A stretch of 64,000 nt of DNA. Origin: RUG12461 sp045657665 (GTDB taxonomy: Bacteria; Bacillota; Clostridia; Lachnospirales; Lachnospiraceae). The notes under the pieces were generated by a model. The model was not told the origin of the DNA. It did no database searches and saw nothing but the letters and a program-made list of their open reading frames with translations. Every line of letters starts with the position of its first letter. Position 1 is the stretch's first letter. Both the position numbers and the translations under genes were made by a program. This document shows, one piece after another, positions 44,086-51,060 of the stretch. The stretch covers positions 217,652 to 281,651 of the forward strand of contig JAZOTN010000020.1 of NCBI GenBank assembly GCA_045657665.1. The letters are read 5' to 3'.

Positions 44086-45279
44086 TTACTCAGAAGTCAC
44101 TAACTCTGTATATGCTCCGCCGAGCGCCATCAGTTCCTCATGCGTTCCGCGCTCCACGACCTTGCCATGATCGAAGACGATGATCTCGTCACAGTCGCGG
44201 ATCGTGGAAAGGCGATGCGCGATGACGATGCAGGTGATCTCCCGCTCTTTCACGGCATTTACCACATCAAACTCTGTCTTCGCATCCAGCGCGCTCGTCG
44301 CTTCATCCATGATGATGATCGTCGGATCCTGGGCGAGCACCCTCGCGATCTCAAGGCGCTGTCTCTGTCCGCCGGAGAAATCCCGTCCGCCCTCGGTCAG
44401 CTTATAGCGGTATCCGCCCTCACGCTGCATGATATCGTCATGGATCTGAGCATCACGGGCAGCCATCATCATTTCATAATCCTCAATGGTGTTGTCCCAC
44501 ATCTTAATGTTATTCTCGATCGTATCCTCAAAGAGTGTAATGTCCTGATCTACGACAGCAACGGAGCCCGTAAAGACGCTCCGATTGATCTCATCAATAT
44601 GTTTTCCGTCAAAAAGGATCTCTCCTTCCCACGGCTGATAAAGCCCTGAAATGAGCTTTGCAAGGGTAGACTTTCCACAGCCGGATGCCCCCACAAAGGC
44701 CACACGGCTCCCGGGTTTTAACGTCATGCTGAAATTCTCAATGAGGGGCGGCGCCAACCTCGAATATCCGAAGGTGATGTTTTTCAACTCCACCGTACCG
44801 GAAAGCTTGTCGTAATCCGCATCCTCGTCGATTTCTTCATCGTTGAAATCCACATCCACCGGATATTTCAGCACATCATCCACGCGTTCCATCTGGGTAC
44901 GCAGCTCCTGCACCAGCTGTCCGCCGTCAATCAGCTTCTGCGCCGGCATCATGAAATTCGCAAGAAATCCCTGAAACGCCATCACGGAACCGATGCTAAA
45001 ACGACCGGTCATGCAAAGATAAACGCCGAGGATCAGTACCACATTATTTGATAAAGAAACCAGGATCGGCGGAATCAGCCCGAGGTAGTTATCAATCCGC
45101 TCAAACCGGACATTTTGGGTGTTCACGCTGGCCTGATAGCCGGACCATTTCTCAAAGAACCCGTTTTCCGCACCGCTGGCCTTGATGGTTTCGATCATCT
45201 CAATACCGGACACCGTAGAACTTGCGAGCTTTCCGGCATCCCTCATCATAACGCGGGTGATATTGATCCTTTTAATTGG
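44086..45279 (-). CDS. C-terminal part of the peptidase-containing ABC exporter (after frameshift)
   Basis: This frame continues the protein begun at 46267 after a single-base shift near 45275. It encodes the end of the membrane domain ('RDAGKLASSTVSGIEMIETI', typical of NHLP exporters) and a complete ABC ATPase (GASGCGKSTLAKLI, 'FSGGQRQRLEIARV', 'IIIMDEATSALD', 'VIAHRLSTI'). There is no credible start codon with a ribosome binding site at the break, so separate translation is doubtful. The sequence shows no other decay, so the shift is recent, a sequencing error or, less likely, a programmed slip. Confidence 0.8.
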   Translation of the reverse strand, partial: PIKRINITRVMMRDAGKLASSTVSGIEMIETIKASGAENGFFEKWSGYQASVNTQNVRFERIDNYLGLIPPILVSLSNNVVLILGVYLCMTGRFSIGSVMAFQGFLANFMMPAQKLIDGGQLVQELRTQMERVDDVLKYPVDVDFNDEEIDEDADYDKLSGTVELKNITFGYSRLAPPLIENFSMTLKPGSRVAFVGASGCGKSTLAKLISGLYQPWEGEILFDGKHIDEINRSVFTGSVAVVDQDITLFEDTIENNIKMWDNTIEDYEMMMAARDAQIHDDIMQREGGYRYKLTEGGRDFSGGQRQRLEIARVLAQDPTIIIMDEATSALDAKTEFDVVNAVKEREITCIVIAHRLSTIRDCDEIIVFDHGKVVERGTHEELMALGGAYTELVTSE

Positions 45280-46267
45280 ATATGATACGGGAAACCCAGA
45301 TCTGTCCAAGCACGGACACCACGCCGATCAGCGTAAGGAGCGGTGAATACCGGATCATAACCACAAGATAAAAGACCAGCATCACCGTCTCCAGCACAAG
45401 GGGCGATAAAGTATTCACCAGTGTTCCCGCGATCGTGGCGTTTGAAGCCTGCCGCTGCTGAATATCTCCGGCCATGCGCTGAGAAAAAAATCTCATCGGA
45501 AGCCGAAGGACCTTCCACATAAATGTCATGTTTCCGACGATGGCCATTTTTCCGTTGATCTTAAAGGAATAGATTGCCTTGACCCAGGCTGCGGCAATCT
45601 GCAGGATCGAAAAGATGGATATCCCGATCAGAAACGGGATCAGCCAGTCCGGATCATTGCCGGTAAGAAGCTGATCCAAAAACACCCGTGAAAAGCCGGA
45701 CAAAATAATGCCTGTCATGGATATGATGAACGTCGTAACTGACACAAAAAGCACGGCCGCGGATGCGCCCTTTAATCTCCCTCTGGCAAACTCCAGCATG
45801 CTCTTCGGTTTGCCGGAAGGCTCGAAAGCTTCGCCCGGTTCAAACATCAGACAGATCCCGGTATAGCCCTCATCAAACTGTTCGTAAGTCATGATGACCG
45901 TCCCGCGGGCAGGGTCATTCACATATACCTTGTTTCCCTTAAATCCGTCCAGCACAATAAAATGGTTAAATTCCCAATGAACGATCATCGGGAATTTTCC
46001 CACTTCCTTCAGCCTTTCAGGATCATAACGGTATGCCTTGGCGGTAAGTCCATAACTTCTTGCCGCCACCAGAATGTTTTTCGCATTCGATCCGTCACGG
46101 GATACGCCGCAGTCCTCACGGATCTGCTCCAGCGGGATCCATTTGCCATAATACGCAAGGATCATGGTAAGGGATGCGGCGCCGCACTCCAGCGCTTCCA
46201 TCTGCATCACCACTGGTACCTTGACCACGCCCTTCGTGACGGGATGCTTTACTGCTTTTTCTGCCAC
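45272..46267 (-). CDS. N-terminal part of peptidase-containing NHLP ABC exporter (C39 protease)
   Basis: 331 residues before a premature TAA. Residues about 15-140 form a C39 double-glycine peptidase: Cys in 'QMEALECGAASLTM', His in 'EFNHFIVLDG' and Asp in 'VNDPARG'. Transmembrane helices follow from about 165 (VLFVSVTTFIISMTGIIL). The frame ends ISN-stop, but shifting by one base at AATTAAAAGG restores KRINITRV and the rest of the exporter, giving about 727 aa as in full-length relatives. The C39 domain would cut the leaders at 41002 and 34597 after Gly-Gly during export. It begins 9 nt after the HlyD stub. Confidence 0.88.
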   Translation of the reverse strand: MAEKAVKHPVTKGVVKVPVVMQMEALECGAASLTMILAYYGKWIPLEQIREDCGVSRDGSNAKNILVAARSYGLTAKAYRYDPERLKEVGKFPMIVHWEFNHFIVLDGFKGNKVYVNDPARGTVIMTYEQFDEGYTGICLMFEPGEAFEPSGKPKSMLEFARGRLKGASAAVLFVSVTTFIISMTGIILSGFSRVFLDQLLTGNDPDWLIPFLIGISIFSILQIAAAWVKAIYSFKINGKMAIVGNMTFMWKVLRLPMRFFSQRMAGDIQQRQASNATIAGTLVNTLSPLVLETVMLVFYLVVMIRYSPLLTLIGVVSVLGQIWVSRIISN

Positions 46268-46276
46268 CGTGATACC

Positions 46277-46501
46277 CTAATTCATGATAAACGTGATCGG
46301 GGCGACTGTTTTTTCCGTTCCGTCACTGCTGTGCATCGTAACCTCTCCAAAAACTCCCCAGATAAAAGCTCCGACCAGCAGCAGGATCATGGCTGCCAGC
46401 GCGATCCACACGCTCGGCGTCGTTACCCTGATGTAGTCATCCAGCTTCTCCGGGGATGAAACCCTGTCGATGCTTTTTTTTCTGAAAAGACCGTTGTTCA
46501 T
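46277..46501 (-). CDS. Truncated HlyD-like (NHLP secretion protein) N-terminus
   Basis: 74 aa. The first 60 residues match the start of the NHLM-system HlyD-family protein: 'FRKKSIDRVSSPEKLDDYIRV' then one transmembrane helix (WIALAAMILLLVGAFIWGVFGEV). A normal HlyD adaptor is more than 300 aa with a coiled-coil hairpin and lipoyl parts; all of that is missing. It has intact starts and spacing (15 nt from the sigma gene, 9 nt to the exporter), so it may be a genuine minimal membrane anchor in a monoderm or an in-frame deletion. Confidence 0.75.
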   Translation of the reverse strand: MNNGLFRKKSIDRVSSPEKLDDYIRVTTPSVWIALAAMILLLVGAFIWGVFGEVTMHSSDGTEKTVAPITFIMN

Positions 46502-46516
46502 AGTGTTTCTTCCTTT

Positions 46517-47002
46517 TTATAAAATATTCTTTTTCAGCTGCTCAAGTGCCCTCTTGTGCAGCACCTTCATATTCGGATACGACATATTCATGGCAGCTGC
46601 GATCTCTTTCAGCGTCTTTTTGTCATAGTAATGCAGGAGAATGATGTCCCGGAGCCTCTTATCAAGCAGTTCCAGCGCATCCGCCAGAGCGTCCAGTTCT
46701 TCCCGGTTTATGACCTGCCCCTCCAGATCCGTTTCATCCGGCAGCTCCTCCGAAATCTCAGAAAAGGGTCTTTCCTTCCGATAATGCAGTGCCACGGTAT
46801 GTTTTGTGATCATGTAGATCCAGCTTGATACGGCTTTCGGCTCACCGCTGAAGGAATCCCGCCCGCGCATCACCTGCAGAAAAACCTCGCTGCACAGATC
46901 ATCAATGTCCTCCGGATTTCCGACACGGCTCCTGATATAGGAACGCACTTTCCCCTCGTATTCCCTGTAGACCGCCTCCCAGTCGATTTCTGCCGGTTTC
47001 AT
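46517..47002 (-). CDS. ECF-type RNA polymerase sigma factor
   Basis: 161 aa. Region 2 at about 10-80 ('YEGKVRSYIRSRVGNPEDIDDLCSEVFLQV' with 'SWIYMITKHTVALHYRK') and region 4 at about 105-160 ('LDKRLRDIILLHYYDKKTLKEIAAAMNMSYPNMKVLHKRAL'). This is the sigma70 group IV arrangement. It overlaps the upstream 66-aa gene by 4 nt and leads into the exporter genes. No classical zinc-binding anti-sigma gene is seen; the 66-aa protein is the only candidate. The GCATCT-AACAGAT motif at 47248 and 41422 may be its target. Confidence 0.93.
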   Translation of the reverse strand: MKPAEIDWEAVYREYEGKVRSYIRSRVGNPEDIDDLCSEVFLQVMRGRDSFSGEPKAVSSWIYMITKHTVALHYRKERPFSEISEELPDETDLEGQVINREELDALADALELLDKRLRDIILLHYYDKKTLKEIAAAMNMSYPNMKVLHKRALEQLKKNIL

Positions 47003-47199
47003 AAACGCTTCTCCGCGTCCGCTTTTGGATCGCTCACGCTGCTTCCCGCAGCATTTAACAGATCGACGTCATCATCGGACAGTTCTCCCTCTCCGGAGAA
47101 ATCGTATTGCCTAAGCGCATCCGACAGCATTGCGGACAGACGGCTGTTGTTTTCAAAACATTGATAATCAAATAAAGTTCGCAATCTTTGTTCTGTCAT
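46999..47199 (-). CDS. Small acidic protein coupled to the ECF sigma gene
   Basis: 66 aa from the ATG at 47199, preceded by GAGGG at 7 nt; a longer frame from 47220 has no such site. The stop overlaps the sigma start (ATGA). The middle, 'GELSDDDVDLLNAAG', resembles the end of Nif11-type leaders (ELSDEELEAVAGG) but lacks the double glycine. No transmembrane or zinc motif. It could be an unusual anti-sigma factor or a leader-like regulator of the sigma factor. Confidence 0.65.
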   Translation of the reverse strand: MTEQRLRTLFDYQCFENNSRLSAMLSDALRQYDFSGEGELSDDDVDLLNAAGSSVSDPKADAEKRL

Positions 47200-47245
47200 T
47201 TGTTTTCCCTCGCAAATCATCGGCAGCCTTACGTTACCTGTTTTA

Positions 47246-47290
47246 TATCTGTTAAGATGCAGCTCTCCGCAAAAAGGATAATGTTAAACC
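47246..47290 (-). promoter_or_regulatory. Conserved GCATCTTAACAGAT motif upstream of the sigma/export operon
   Basis: The plus strand reads ATCTGTTAAGATGCAGCTCT (47248-47267) then CCGCAAAAAGGATAATG. It is the closest match to 33631 and 41422 and lies about 50 nt upstream of the ATG at 47199, at a promoter-like distance. A TATAAA-like stretch (ACAGATATAAAAC on the minus strand) follows directly. An autoregulated ECF promoter is the simplest guess. Confidence 0.5.
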
Positions 47291-47542
47291 TTATCCGATC
47301 AGGAATAGGAATTCCTGGAAATGTTCCACCTCAACGAGGCCGTGAAACAGCCGCTCCAGTTCGTTTGCATCAGCATGCTCGTCAAAGACAAGGGCGATCT
47401 GCGTATTATCCGTAAGAGCTCCTTTGCACCCTTCCAGAAGCGATCCCACCAGGGTTTGAAGCACTTTCTTTCGCTCTGCCTGGTTCTTCGCGAAGATCTG
47501 CACACCGGTAGTGAACACAGCCTCCTCACTCCCACTCCGCAA
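47291..47542 (-). pseudogene. C-terminal remnant of a GNAT-like gene
   Basis: About 83 codons match the last 80 residues of the protein at 24688: 'ERKKVLQTLVGSLLEG', 'LVFDEHADANELERLF' and 'LVEVEHFQEFLFLIG'. The N-terminal 200 residues are gone and the frame begins inside the preceding gene's end, with only a TTG as start. It is the last element of the decayed duplicate of 24688-30380. Confidence 0.8.
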
Positions 47543-47819
47543 ATGCCCAGTAATATTTGCCCTCCAAAGGAAACTCCTTGATATTCATCCGCTGCAGACC
47601 TTCCTTAAAGGAAAGAGACTCCGCCTCCTTTGTCTTTGTATTGTAACGATAAAAGCGGTTTGGATAATGTTCTCCGTAGAGGTATATCATGCTGACCACA
47701 TATAACGTGCCGTCGATCTCCCGCAGCAGCGGAAAGGAACTCTCCATATCCAGCGGCGGATCTATCGCGCGCTCCGGCAGCTGATCAAATGCCAGGTTGA
47801 CATCATCAAAATCGATCAT
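47526..47819 (-). CDS. Shortened paralogue of the 150-aa protease-partner protein
   Basis: 97 aa. Residues 1-75 are close to those of the protein at 25511 (FPLLREIDGTLYV, YLYGEHYPNRF), and the end is EGKYYWAFAEWE. About 47 residues between 'REFP' and 'LEGK' are absent, an in-frame deletion. It has an intact start and stop and could still be expressed, but both neighbours in the cluster are broken, so it is probably a relic. Confidence 0.6.
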   Translation of the reverse strand: MIDFDDVNLAFDQLPERAIDPPLDMESSFPLLREIDGTLYVVSMIYLYGEHYPNRFYRYNTKTKEAESLSFKEGLQRMNIKEFPLEGKYYWAFAEWE

Positions 47820-47822
47820 ATT

Positions 47823-48507
47823 TTATCTCCTTTTCTCTATACTGTAAACCTTATGGCTCTGATCCCCCTTAATGGCAAGAGCCAATGTATACGCATCAAC
47901 AAAGTCGTAGTTGCCGCAGATATCCCCATCCGCATCTTCCACGAGGGATCCATCCGGAAGCTTCCGTCCGATGCCTCCGGTATCCTTGACCAGAAATCCC
48001 TGGATCACATTCCCGCTTTGATCATAAACCGCGCCACAGATACTGATGATATGATTACAGTTAAGCTTTCCGGGTTTGTTCTGAAAGGCCTGCTGACCCT
48101 TCCACAAGGCTTCCCCATATACATTGGTTATGATCGTATTGCCCTTTTTTACCCGTTCCTTGACCGCATCCGCCTGTCTTGCGGCTAACGGAACCTCTAC
48201 CTCCTCATCAAACAGGGTAAGCTTGCTGGAAAGATCCGTCCAATGATCCGTTTCGGCCATTCTCTTAAGATTCCTGGACTTATTTGCATACCGGTTCCAT
48301 TCCGCTGTCAGATATTCATCCCTGTCCCTGGTCTTCATATCCTTCAGGGTCTTATACTTTTTCTTCTCCTGGGTGGTCTGTACATAGTCGTCCACCATCT
48401 TGGGCTTATTGTCCTTGAAGCCTTGTTCGTCAAGACATGGCCTTCTCATCGCCTTTCAGCTTTTTCTTCGTCTCCTCTACTGCTTTATAAGACCCCTGAT
48501 TATTCAT
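47823..48507 (-). pseudogene. Decayed copy of the 1242-aa protease gene
   Basis: Pieces of the protein at 26044 follow in order. An ATG at 48507 gives 'ETKKKLKGDEKAMS' and a stop. In a second frame from 48449 come 'DEQGFKDNKPKMV', 'KTLKDMKTRDRDEY' and 'EVPLAARQADAVKERVKKG'. A jump of about 500 residues then leads to 'GNTIITNVYGEALW', 'NHIISICGAV' and 'GFLVKDTGGIG' to the end. The Gln-rich N-terminus, most of the helical body and the catalytic Cys region are lost; the His and Asp segments remain. The 208-aa frame from 48449 could be made but would lack protease activity. Confidence 0.85.
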
Positions 48508-48560
48508 GGAAATATTGTCTATATGATATCACAAAACGGGAAATTTTGAATAATCCGAGA

Positions 48561-48578
48561 TGTGTCAGTTGAGTGTCA
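48561..48578 (-). promoter_or_regulatory. Tandem operator upstream of the decayed protease copy
   Basis: TGTGTCA (48561-48567), spacer GTTG, AGTGTCA (48572-48578): one mismatch in the second heptamer. No extended -10 at 20-21 bp, in keeping with decay of the gene behind it. The position relative to gene and palindrome is the same as at 8640 and 30448. Confidence 0.55.
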
Positions 48579-48587
48579 TCTTAGCAC

Positions 48588-48712
48588 GTGCGAGGGAGAG
48601 AGGGGAAGGTTTTGTGTCGCTTTAAAATGCGACACAGTGGGTGCGAGGGAGAGAGGGGAAGGTTTTGTGTCGCTTTAAAATGCGACACAAAACCTTCCCC
48701 TCTCTCTCGCAC
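48588..48712. repeat. Palindromic REP-like element with an extra left arm
   Basis: A full palindrome at 48641-48712 (arms GTGCGAGGGAGAGAGGGGAA and complement, core TGTCGC-tttaaaat-GCGACA) is preceded by a second copy of its left arm and core (48588-48638). It abuts the stop codon of the gene at 48713 with no gap. The direct repeat of one arm suggests slippage or incomplete excision. Confidence 0.85.
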
Positions 48713-49315
48713 TCAGATTACCACCGATAAAATCAAGGCATACGCCTCTGCATCCGGGAGACTCCCGTACTCCGGGAGAAAGATGTGCTCTCCGCCGCAG
48801 ATGATATGTAAGATACAGAGCGATTGCTCCGGAAAGATAAAATCATAAGTAAAGCGGAGGTCTTCGTCTTCCATGAAAACAAGAAGACCGGTGCCCTCCG
48901 AAAGCTCTGAGGAAAACCCGAGCGCCGCAAGAGTTTCCTGCAGCTCCTTAAGTCTCTCCTGCCGGAAAAGCTCTGATCCCGGTTCATCCTCCTCCATACC
49001 ATGCCTGAGGCAGTCATAAAGACGCGGCAGATATGGGAACGCCGGAAGCTCCGTCGGGAGATGCACCGATGGGAAGCTCCAGGAACGCTCTCCCTGGGAA
49101 GAGAGACAATAGTGAAACAGCGGTCTCCCTTCCTGTACGGGAAGAGACGCACAGGAAATGACCACTTTCTCCTCCGGAAGGGACAGCTCAATCCCCGGCT
49201 CCTTGCCGGAGCCAAGCGTCAGTTCGGTTCCGATGCCGTCTGCACGAAATGTCGCCGCCGCCTCATCGAGAGACGGCAATAGCAATTCATCCGGAAATAG
49301 TTCTTCCATCAACAA
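48713..49315 (-). CDS. Hypothetical 200-aa protein, intact relative of the remnant at 29983
   Basis: 200 aa, acidic, soluble, alpha/beta in character (ELSLPEEKVVISCASLP, LRFTYDFIFPEQSLCILHI, GGEHIFLPEYG). No family recognised. The C-terminal half has a close partner in the broken gene at 29983-30380, so this gene belongs to the duplicated effector module and sits at its 5' end. It is the only complete full-length member of this copy. Size, acidity and place next to a large effector-like gene would fit a chaperone or immunity factor, but that is not shown. Confidence 0.65.
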   Translation of the reverse strand: MLMEELFPDELLLPSLDEAAATFRADGIGTELTLGSGKEPGIELSLPEEKVVISCASLPVQEGRPLFHYCLSSQGERSWSFPSVHLPTELPAFPYLPRLYDCLRHGMEEDEPGSELFRQERLKELQETLAALGFSSELSEGTGLLVFMEDEDLRFTYDFIFPEQSLCILHIICGGEHIFLPEYGSLPDAEAYALILSVVI

Positions 49316-49338
49316 TTCCTCCTTGGCAGGAGACAGGG

Positions 49339-49410
49339 GACGGGGTAGAAAGCAGACGATTCCGTGTCGCTTTAAAATGCGACACAGAACCGTCCACTTC
49401 CTACCCCGTC
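49339..49410. repeat. Imperfect palindromic REP-like element
   Basis: Arms GACGGGGTAGAAAG and complement around the core TGTCGC-tttaaaat-GCGACA; some mismatches in the middle of the arms. It begins 3 nt past the stop codon of the REC-GGDEF gene at 49413. Fourth copy in the window. Confidence 0.8.
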
Positions 49411-49412
49411 CT

Positions 49413-50753
49413 CTACATATCCTCCGTAAAAGATACCGTCTCCGACTGATGACAGACCCTCACGCTGTCATGGTATTTCGTTCCTTCCCAGGCTCCCAGA
49501 ATCCGCCCGATCACAACAGGCACATTTTCTTCCGTCAGCTCCGGGAGAAGAAGATAGTACCCATCCGGCCTGCTCTGAAAAATAATATCGATCTTCCGGA
49601 GCTTTTCTTTTAAGATTTCTCCAAAACAACGGATCGCTTCATTCAGATCATACCCTGCCTCCTTTGGCTCCAGTACAAAAAGGAGTCTCGTCGCAACCAT
49701 ATGATTCCGTTTGATCAGTCGCATGATAAAGCGGTAATCGTGCGAAAAAGCATCGGGACCCAAAAGCAGTGCACCTGATCCGACACCGCGTTCCTCAACA
49801 AGATGGGTCACCCGGTTTAATTCAAGGCGGAGATCCTCTTCGGTGTTCCCGGTCTCTTCCAGGGTATGATACACCTCAAACCCGTGCTTCCCGTTCAGCT
49901 TTACACGGTAGAGCGAGCTGTCGGCATACCGGAAGAGATGCTGGAAATCCCTTCCGTACTCCGGAACAAACACCGCTCCCACAGAAAGTCCCAGCGGGAT
50001 CCCGTGGTCATTTCCCATCAGTTTTTTCGCGTCCCCTTCAAGGAGAGCGTTCAGACGCGATGCAAAGCTCTCCACCGCCTCGCTGTCGTTCATCTCCTCG
50101 ATGAACGCCATAAACTCGTCACCGCCGATGCGGCTGACGGTGTCCGTTTCACGGGTATTCATACGAAGAATATGCGCAAAGGCTTCCAGAACCCGATCCC
50201 CCATATCGTGCCCGTGGATATCGTTTACGAGCTTGAAATTATCAAGGTCTATAATAAGGAGCGCACCCCTTGCGCTCTCCAGGATCTTCGTGATCCTTTC
50301 CGTCCCGCTGCTCTTATTCAGGAACCCGGTCAGCTTATCCGTCATCGCTTCTTCTGTCAGGGTTTCAATGGTTTTGCTGCTCTGAATCGTCTTTCGGATC
50401 CTGCTGATCAGGATATCCGGGTCAAAGGGTTTCCGGATAAAGTCCGAGGCGCCTTCCGAAAGACCCCGGCGCTCCACCTGCTTATCCTCTTCTCCCGTGA
50501 GAAAGATGACCGGGATCGGAGCTCTCGAAAGCTGTTCCTCCTTAAGCCGCATCGCGTGAAAGGTTTCAAATCCGTCCATTTCCGGCATCAGAATGTCAAG
50601 AAGGATCAGATCCGGTGTATTCTTTTCCAGAAACTTGAGAAGATCCCGGCCTGATTTCAGACAGGACACCTTCATCCCCTGCGTTCCCAGTATCGTCCTC
50701 GCATTTGTAAGACTTACCGATTCATCGTCCACAACGACGACCCATTCATTCAT
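49413..50753 (-). CDS. Response regulator diguanylate cyclase (REC-GGDEF) with degenerate second domain
   Basis: 446 aa. Receiver domain 1-125 with phosphoacceptor Asp53 (LILLDILMPEMDGF) and 'FIRKPFDPD'. GGDEF domain about 135-300 with an intact active site GGDEF at 210-214 and an inhibitory RxxD (RETD) five residues before it, so c-di-GMP synthesis with product feedback is expected. Residues about 310-430 look like a worn GGDEF-type fold ('IDIIFQSRPDGYYLLLPE'). The gene follows a chopped HPt fragment and the kinase-DegV operon, so those hybrid kinases could phosphorylate it. Confidence 0.93.
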   Translation of the reverse strand: MNEWVVVVDDESVSLTNARTILGTQGMKVSCLKSGRDLLKFLEKNTPDLILLDILMPEMDGFETFHAMRLKEEQLSRAPIPVIFLTGEEDKQVERRGLSEGASDFIRKPFDPDILISRIRKTIQSSKTIETLTEEAMTDKLTGFLNKSSGTERITKILESARGALLIIDLDNFKLVNDIHGHDMGDRVLEAFAHILRMNTRETDTVSRIGGDEFMAFIEEMNDSEAVESFASRLNALLEGDAKKLMGNDHGIPLGLSVGAVFVPEYGRDFQHLFRYADSSLYRVKLNGKHGFEVYHTLEETGNTEEDLRLELNRVTHLVEERGVGSGALLLGPDAFSHDYRFIMRLIKRNHMVATRLLFVLEPKEAGYDLNEAIRCFGEILKEKLRKIDIIFQSRPDGYYLLLPELTEENVPVVIGRILGAWEGTKYHDSVRVCHQSETVSFTEDM

Positions 50754-51060
50754 TTTCTGCTATCCTCATTCTTTCTGAAGGAGCTCCACGATCGCAGTCC
50801 ATGTCATCCGCTGCGCCGACGATCCTGGCCGAGCTTTTCAGGGCATGTACCTTGATAGTGTAACTGTTTTCGTCACCATTCTCAAGATATTTCTCCAGCT
50901 CCTCTGCCTTTTCTCCTGCGGATTCATAAAACACCTTCAGCAGGGTACGGTATGAATCCGCGTCTCTGTTGTTTTTGATGCCGAGTGCCACATCGATCCC
51001 CATTTCTGAAAGAACGTTTAAATCCTCCGGAATCTGAATTTCATCTTTTTCTTCATGTAT
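50746..51060 (-). pseudogene. Truncated HPt-domain fragment
   Basis: A frame with ATG at 51003, open upstream to about 51060, encodes 'SYRTLLKVFYESAGEKAEEL' and 'SYTIKVHALKSSARIVGA', the first two-thirds of an HPt domain with its phosphorylatable His, close to residues 975-1005 of the kinase at 52606. After VGA the homology breaks off (ADDMDCD...) and the frame ends inside the next gene. It is probably the tail of a hybrid kinase lost by deletion between the symporter and REC-GGDEF genes. Confidence 0.75.

Noticed and set aside
45246..45309. Programmed ribosomal frameshift in the exporter
   Set aside because: There is no convincing slippery heptamer with a downstream stem, and relatives of this exporter are normally encoded in one frame; a mutation or sequencing error is simpler.
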